64,000 nt of DNA, from contig JAGWTU010000024.1 of the NCBI GenBank assembly GCA_028868825.1, positions 1-64,000 of the forward strand, read 5' to 3'. How positions within the stretch are numbered: position 1 is the first letter of the stretch; each line of letters begins with the position of its first letter. Under the pieces are notes generated by a model. That model was not told the DNA's origin, did not search any database, and was given only the letters and a program-made list of their open reading frames with translations. This DNA is from Burkholderiales bacterium (GTDB taxonomy: Bacteria > Pseudomonadota > Gammaproteobacteria > Burkholderiales > Burkholderiaceae_C). Positions 60,830 to 64,000 of this stretch are shown here, piece after piece. A program made the position numbers and the translations under genes.

Positions 60830-61078
60830 ATGCCCCGCACCCCAGGCCCGACCCACACGACCGTCCCCAGGATCGTCCCCAGGATGCTCGTGACGAGCGC
60901 GCTCGCGGCGACGCTGGCGGGCTGCGGCCCCGAGGTCGCGACGACGGCCGCGACCACCGCGCATCTCGAAGCGGCAGCGGCCTCGGCCGCCGTGGCGCAA
61001 CAGAAGCAGGTCCAGCAGCAGCTCGGCGCGGCGATGAAGGCGACCGAGGCGGCGACCGCTTCGGCCGCCGAGCAGTGA
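60830..61078 (+). CDS. Small lipoprotein of unknown function
   Basis: 82 residues with a possible lipobox: MLVTSALAATLAGC within an N-terminal region that starts MPRTPGPTHTTVPRIVPR. After Cys32 the mature part is short (about 50 residues), Ala-rich and Gln-rich (AAASAAVAQQKQVQQQLGAA), suggesting a coiled helix. Such short outer-membrane lipoproteins occur widely, but I know of no named family match. Alternatively, ATG 60884 (MLVTSALAATLAGC) could be the real start, as it gives a normal signal. Convergent with a hypothetical gene with a palindrome over both stops. Confidence 0.6.
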   Translation: MPRTPGPTHTTVPRIVPRMLVTSALAATLAGCGPEVATTAATTAHLEAAAASAAVAQQKQVQQQLGAAMKATEAATASAAEQ

Positions 61079-61091
61079 GGCCGGCGCCTCA
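61076..61091. terminator. Palindrome spanning both stop codons
   Basis: TGAGGC (61076-61081), loop CGGC and GCCTCA (61086-61091) form a six-pair hairpin. The first TGA is the stop of the small lipoprotein and the last TCA is the stop of the gene on the other strand, so both stops are parts of the stem. It could act as a bidirectional terminator, but there is no T-run and six pairs is short. Confidence 0.3.
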
Positions 61092-61442
61092 GATCTCGTC
61101 GGCCTCGATGACGAGGCTGCGCCGGCGGGCACCCTGGCAGGCCACGGCCACCGTGATGCGCAGCGCGCGGCCGACCGCGACGCTGCGGCTGAAGCGGTAG
61201 TCGAGCCCGTCCCAGGCGCCCGGGTTGGCGGTGGCGACGCGGCGGCGCCATTGCTCGGTGCCGTCGGCCTGCACCGTCATCTGGTGCCAGGCACCATCGT
61301 CGGCGCCCGCCGCCAGCGCGACCGTCATCGCGCAGGCGATCTCGAATCGACGTTCACGCCGGGCATCGGCGGGGATGATCAAGGTGGCGGTGGCGGCATC
61401 GCCGGCGGTGATGGCCCAGCGTTCGGGCGGCGGTTGGGACAT
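61089..61442 (-). CDS. Hypothetical 117-residue protein
   Basis: MSQPPPERWAITAGDAATAT starts a mainly beta-stranded protein with no signal or membrane helix. IPADARRERRFEIACAMTVA and VAVGRALRITVAVACQGARR look like beta-sandwich strands. I do not recognise the family. ATG 61442 was chosen as the nearest start before the folded part; an in-frame extension upstream is Pro/Arg-rich and likely not translated. Convergent with the small lipoprotein gene, divergent from the ProQ-family gene. Confidence 0.6.
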   Translation of the reverse strand: MSQPPPERWAITAGDAATATLIIPADARRERRFEIACAMTVALAAGADDGAWHQMTVQADGTEQWRRRVATANPGAWDGLDYRFSRSVAVGRALRITVAVACQGARRRSLVIEADEI

Positions 61443-61570
61443 CGCGTGGAGGGGCATCGGCGGGGCCCGCATTGTGCGGTTTGTGCACGGCCCGCGTGGC
61501 GCCGCCGGACGGTCCTGGACCCGGCCGCGCCGTAGCGCCGACAATCGCGCCCTGGCCCTGAACGATTTCC

Positions 61571-62587
61571 ATGACCGAGACCACCCAGCCCGACCCCGAA
61601 AACCAGGCGATCGATGCGCCAGCGACCGCTGCCGGCGGCCCCGATGCCGACCCCGCCGCGCCGGCCGCTGGCCCCGCGACGTTGGCCCCCGCCGAATGCG
61701 CGGCGCTGCTGGCGCAGCATTTCCCGGCGCTGTTCGGCGCCGGTCGCGCGCTGCCGATCAAGCTGCGCATCCAGGCCGACATCCAGCAGCGCACGCCGGG
61801 CATCTTCAGCAAGAAGTCACTCTCGATCTTCCTGCACCGCTACACCACCAGCACGGCGTACCTGAAGGCGCTGCTGCAATCGCCGCACCGTTTCGATCTC
61901 GACGGCGCCGCCGCCGGCGAGATCGCCGAAGAGCATCGCGCCGCCGCCACGGCCGAGGTCGAGCGCCGGCGCGCGATCGTCGAGGAGCGCCGCGCCGCCG
62001 AACGCGAAGCACAGCGTCGCCAGGGCGGCCAGCCGCGTCGCGCGGTCGCGCCGCCGCGGCGCGAGCCGGCCGGTGTCGCCGGCGTCGAGGCCGGCGTCGC
62101 GCCGGGTGCCGAGGCCGCGCCACGACCGCGTGCCGAACAGCGCGGCGATCGACCGGCCCATGCGCAGCCGCGGCACCGCCATCCGCCGGGGCAATCGACG
62201 GGGCAGCCCGCGTCGCAGCAGGCCGCGCAGCGAGTCGACCCTCGGCCCGAACCCGCGGCCGAAACGCGGGCCGAACCGCGAGTCGAAGGGCCGGTCGAAA
62301 GTGCGGCCGAGATCGATGCCCGCCGCAACCGGGCGACGCTGCTGCGCGCCTGGGAGACGACGACGCTGACGCGCGCCAACTTCTGCGCCCTCAAGGGCCT
62401 CGTCGAGACCGACTTCGAGTCGCAGCTCGCGCAGGCGCGCACCGAGCGCGAGCAAAGGCCGCCACCGCCCGCACGCGGAGCGGGCGAGCACCACGGCGGC
62501 AACGACGGTCGCGGCGGGCCGCGGCGCGAAGGCGGCGCCGGCGACGGGCGCGGCAACCGCCCGCCACGCGGCCGACCGGCGCGCTGA
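61571..62587 (+). CDS. ProQ/FinO family RNA chaperone with long disordered tail
   Basis: 338 residues. The ProQ/FinO domain (about 41-120) is recognisable from LAQHFPALFGAGRALPIKLR followed by IQADIQQRTPGIFSKKSLSI and FLHRYTTSTAYLKALLQ. These proteins bind structured small RNAs and mRNA 3' ends. The N-terminus is Ala/Pro-rich and residues about 150-338 are Arg, Gln, Pro and Glu-rich and probably disordered, with a short ordered block around 260-290 (NRATLLRAWETTTLTRANFC). The size is larger than enterobacterial ProQ (about 230). Divergent from the 117-residue gene over 128 bases. Confidence 0.9.
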   Translation: MTETTQPDPENQAIDAPATAAGGPDADPAAPAAGPATLAPAECAALLAQHFPALFGAGRALPIKLRIQADIQQRTPGIFSKKSLSIFLHRYTTSTAYLKALLQSPHRFDLDGAAAGEIAEEHRAAATAEVERRRAIVEERRAAEREAQRRQGGQPRRAVAPPRREPAGVAGVEAGVAPGAEAAPRPRAEQRGDRPAHAQPRHRHPPGQSTGQPASQQAAQRVDPRPEPAAETRAEPRVEGPVESAAEIDARRNRATLLRAWETTTLTRANFCALKGLVETDFESQLAQARTEREQRPPPPARGAGEHHGGNDGRGGPRREGGAGDGRGNRPPRGRPAR

Positions 62588-62724
62588 GCCGTGACGCCAG
62601 CGCCGCCGATGGCGCGAAGTCCGGTGCTTTTCGTCACCGTGGCGCCGCCGGCAGGCGCTAAGCTGGCGGCCGGATCGACTCCGCGCGGCCGCCCAGGCGA
62701 CCGCGGCGACGAAGCACCCCGCCG

Positions 62725-63600
62725 ATGAACCACTCGACCCTCCTGCTGGCCTTGCTGCTGCCCGTCGTGGCGGTGCTGGGCGGCGTCCTCTGGTGGCGCC
62801 GGCTGCGGCGCAAGGCCGCCGAGCAGCGCGCGGCGAGCGAGTTCGCCGCGCAGCAGTTGCTGGCCGCCGCGCGCGCGGCCGCGGCCGAACAGGCGCGGGC
62901 CCGCGCCGAGGCCGAGGCCGCAGCCGCGCAGGACCGGCTTCGGGCCGAGGAAGCCGCGCGCCTCGAGGCCCTGCGGCTGGCCGACGAGGCAGCGCAAGCC
63001 CGTCGCCAGGCCGAGGAAGCGGCGCGCATCGAAGCTCAGCGCCGCGCCGACGAGGCCGCGCGCCTCGAAACCCAGCGGCAGGCCGAGGCGAGCGCCCGGG
63101 CCGAGGCGCAGCGCATCGCCGACGAGCGCGAAGCCGCGGCTCTCGAGGCGCTTGCGGCGCTCGCCGCCGCCGCGCCGCCGCCGGCGGCGACGACGCCGCG
63201 ACCGCTGGCACCGCAGGAGACGCTGGTGATGGTCGCCGACGATTCGAAGGTCGTCCGCGTCAAGACCAGCCGGCTGCTGGCGCAGCACCAGTACCGCGTC
63301 GTGCTCGCCGAGGACGGCGCACAGGCCGCGCGGCTCATCGACGACGAGGTACCGCTGGTGCTGATCACCGATGTCGAGATGCCGGGCATGGACGGCTTCG
63401 AGCTCACGCGCCATGTGCGCGCCCACCCGCGCGCCGCCGGCATCGCCGTCATCATGATCACCTCGGCCGACGACCGCATCAAGGACGAAGCGCATGCCGC
63501 CGGCGTCACCCAGGTGCTCGGCAAGCCCTACCCCGAAGAGGCGCTGATCGCCTGCATCGAGCGCGCGCGCACGCTCGCGGCCGAGCGCCTGCCGGCGTGA
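62725..63600 (+). CDS. Membrane-anchored coiled-coil response regulator
   Basis: 291 residues: a single N-terminal membrane helix (about 5-25, LLLALLLPVVAVLGGVLWWR), a long Ala/Arg/Glu coiled coil like TolA (about 30-150), a Pro linker, and a C-terminal receiver (about 165-285) with VADDSKVVRVKTSRLLAQH, Asp216 in LITDVEMPGMDGFEL and Lys in LGKPYPEEALI. There is no output domain. The architecture suggests a membrane-tethered phospho-receiver. Its start is an ATG with upstream GAAGCACCCCGCCG. It is followed with a GTGA overlap by a tiny open frame. Confidence 0.9.
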   Translation: MNHSTLLLALLLPVVAVLGGVLWWRRLRRKAAEQRAASEFAAQQLLAAARAAAAEQARARAEAEAAAAQDRLRAEEAARLEALRLADEAAQARRQAEEAARIEAQRRADEAARLETQRQAEASARAEAQRIADEREAAALEALAALAAAAPPPAATTPRPLAPQETLVMVADDSKVVRVKTSRLLAQHQYRVVLAEDGAQAARLIDDEVPLVLITDVEMPGMDGFELTRHVRAHPRAAGIAVIMITSADDRIKDEAHAAGVTQVLGKPYPEEALIACIERARTLAAERLPA

Positions 63601-63767
63601 ATCTCGAGCCCTGGCTCGCGGCCTGGTCCGATGCGGCCGCCTGGCGCTTGCTGCGCGGCGTGCTCACCGGCCAGTGGCTGCACCAGATCATCCGCCGTGC
63701 GCACGGCCCTGCCGCCGTCGAGAACATGCCGCGCGGCTTCGCGCTCGCGACGCAGCCGCGGCGCTAA
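63597..63767 (+). CDS. Possible 56-residue hypothetical protein
   Basis: A GTG at 63597 overlaps the response regulator stop (GTGA), then VNLEPWLAAWSDAAAWRLLR and GVLTGQWLHQIIRRAHGP precede a TAA at 63765-63767. The start/stop linkage suggests translational coupling, and the Trp-rich helix composition is not the usual Arg/Ala shadow pattern. I do not recognise a family. The end overlaps the stop of the chloramphenicol acetyltransferase-like gene on the other strand. A fortuitous frame is possible. Confidence 0.35.
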   Translation: MNLEPWLAAWSDAAAWRLLRGVLTGQWLHQIIRRAHGPAAVENMPRGFALATQPRR

Positions 63768-64000
63768 CTCTGCAGGAACGCGACCGGATCGCGCAGTGCC
63801 GCTTCGAAGGCGAGGACGTAGCGACCGAGATCGAGCCCGTCCATCAAGCCATGGTGGACCTCGATCGACAGCGGCAGCCACAGCCGTTCACCATCGCGCT
63901 CGGCACGGCCGAAGGCGATCTTGGGCACCGAATCCTCGCGCCCCCAGTTGCGCGCATGCGAGAAACTGCTGAAATGGACCCAGGGCAGGGTCGTGAAATG
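63764..64000 (-). CDS. Chloramphenicol acetyltransferase-like protein, C-terminal part
   Basis: Running leftward from the window edge there are 78 codons before a TAG. PWVHFSSFSHARNWGREDSV, PKIAFGRAERDGERLWLPLS and IEVHHGLMDGLDLGRYVLAF match the C-terminal half of CatA-type enzymes; HHGLMDG is the catalytic His-containing motif (HHxxxDG). Enzymes of this family acetylate chloramphenicol, but many chromosomal members are of unknown substrate. Start lies outside the window. Convergent with the regulator/small ORF. Confidence 0.8.
   Translation of the reverse strand, partial: HFTTLPWVHFSSFSHARNWGREDSVPKIAFGRAERDGERLWLPLSIEVHHGLMDGLDLGRYVLAFEAALRDPVAFLQS

Noticed and set aside
1..64000. tRNA, rRNA, CRISPR arrays, IS elements, prophage genes
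   Set aside because: None were recognised by reading: no cloverleaf-like segments, no regular spaced repeats, and no transposase or integrase motifs in any frame.

Overview
This is chromosomal DNA of very high G+C (roughly 70% or more by eye, strong third-position G/C bias) with Sec/lipoprotein signals and gene content typical of a Gram-negative betaproteobacterium. The gshA type, the ProQ/FinO protein with a long disordered tail, the three-subunit transhydrogenase and the many hybrid kinases fit Burkholderiales, perhaps the Rubrivivax/Leptothrix/Methylibium side. Genus is inference. No rRNA, tRNA, CRISPR array, insertion sequence, prophage or integrase was recognised. Genes are tightly packed; no gene-free stretch exceeds about 220 bases. 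Long overlapping reading frames on the opposite strand are G+C artefacts and are left out.

Layout. (1) 1-12.6 kb: the N-terminal part of a tricorn-like protease, then an eight-gene leftward operon for scavenging nucleotides: BMP-type binding protein, ABC ATPase, two permeases, cytidine deaminase, purine nucleoside phosphorylase, a lipoprotein 5'-nucleotidase and thymidine phosphorylase, with adenosine deaminase divergent. (2) 12.8-19 kb: a signalling island with a degenerate GGDEF-EAL protein divergent from an HD-GYP response regulator and a PAS histidine kinase carrying an Hpt but no receiver. (3) 19-23.7 kb: a branched-chain amino-acid type ABC operon (livG-livF-SBP-livH-livM) whose LivF has Arg in place of the Walker A Lys. 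(4) 23.7-32.4 kb: a rhodanese overlapping mnmA tail to tail, DUF4337, YidB, RsmE, acyl-CoA ligase, pntA1-pntA2-pntB and a DksA/TraR zinc finger protein. (5) 32.5-44.1 kb: a geranylgeranyl-reductase-like flavoprotein, a class II glutamine amidotransferase, an M14 peptidase, PAP2, an ArsC/Spx-like protein, DUF3667, then purB-pyrF-hybrid kinase-GNAT. (6) 44.1-50.3 kb: a propeller-sensor diguanylate cyclase overlapping a KefB-type antiporter, a PfkB sugar kinase and a TSUP transporter. (7) 50.3-60.7 kb: cell-wall genes: a NagX/DUF5009 acyltransferase, MurQ and a DigH-like (GHL10/DUF187) lipoprotein in one overlapping operon, then a hybrid kinase with receiver and Hpt, an AmiD-like amidase lipoprotein, PBP4 (dacB) and gshA. 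(8) 60.8-64 kb: a small lipoprotein, a hypothetical, a ProQ-family protein, a membrane-anchored coiled-coil response regulator, and the C-terminus of a chloramphenicol-acetyltransferase-like protein.

The most coherent systems are the nucleotide-scavenging operon (outer lipoprotein phosphatase, importer, cytoplasmic phosphorolysis and deamination), the DigH-like/MurQ/NagX operon (possible recovery of MurNAc from denuded glycan strands) and the HD-GYP/Hpt-kinase pair with a probably inactive GGDEF-EAL partner. All functions are inferred from sequence motifs and family knowledge; no database search was run.
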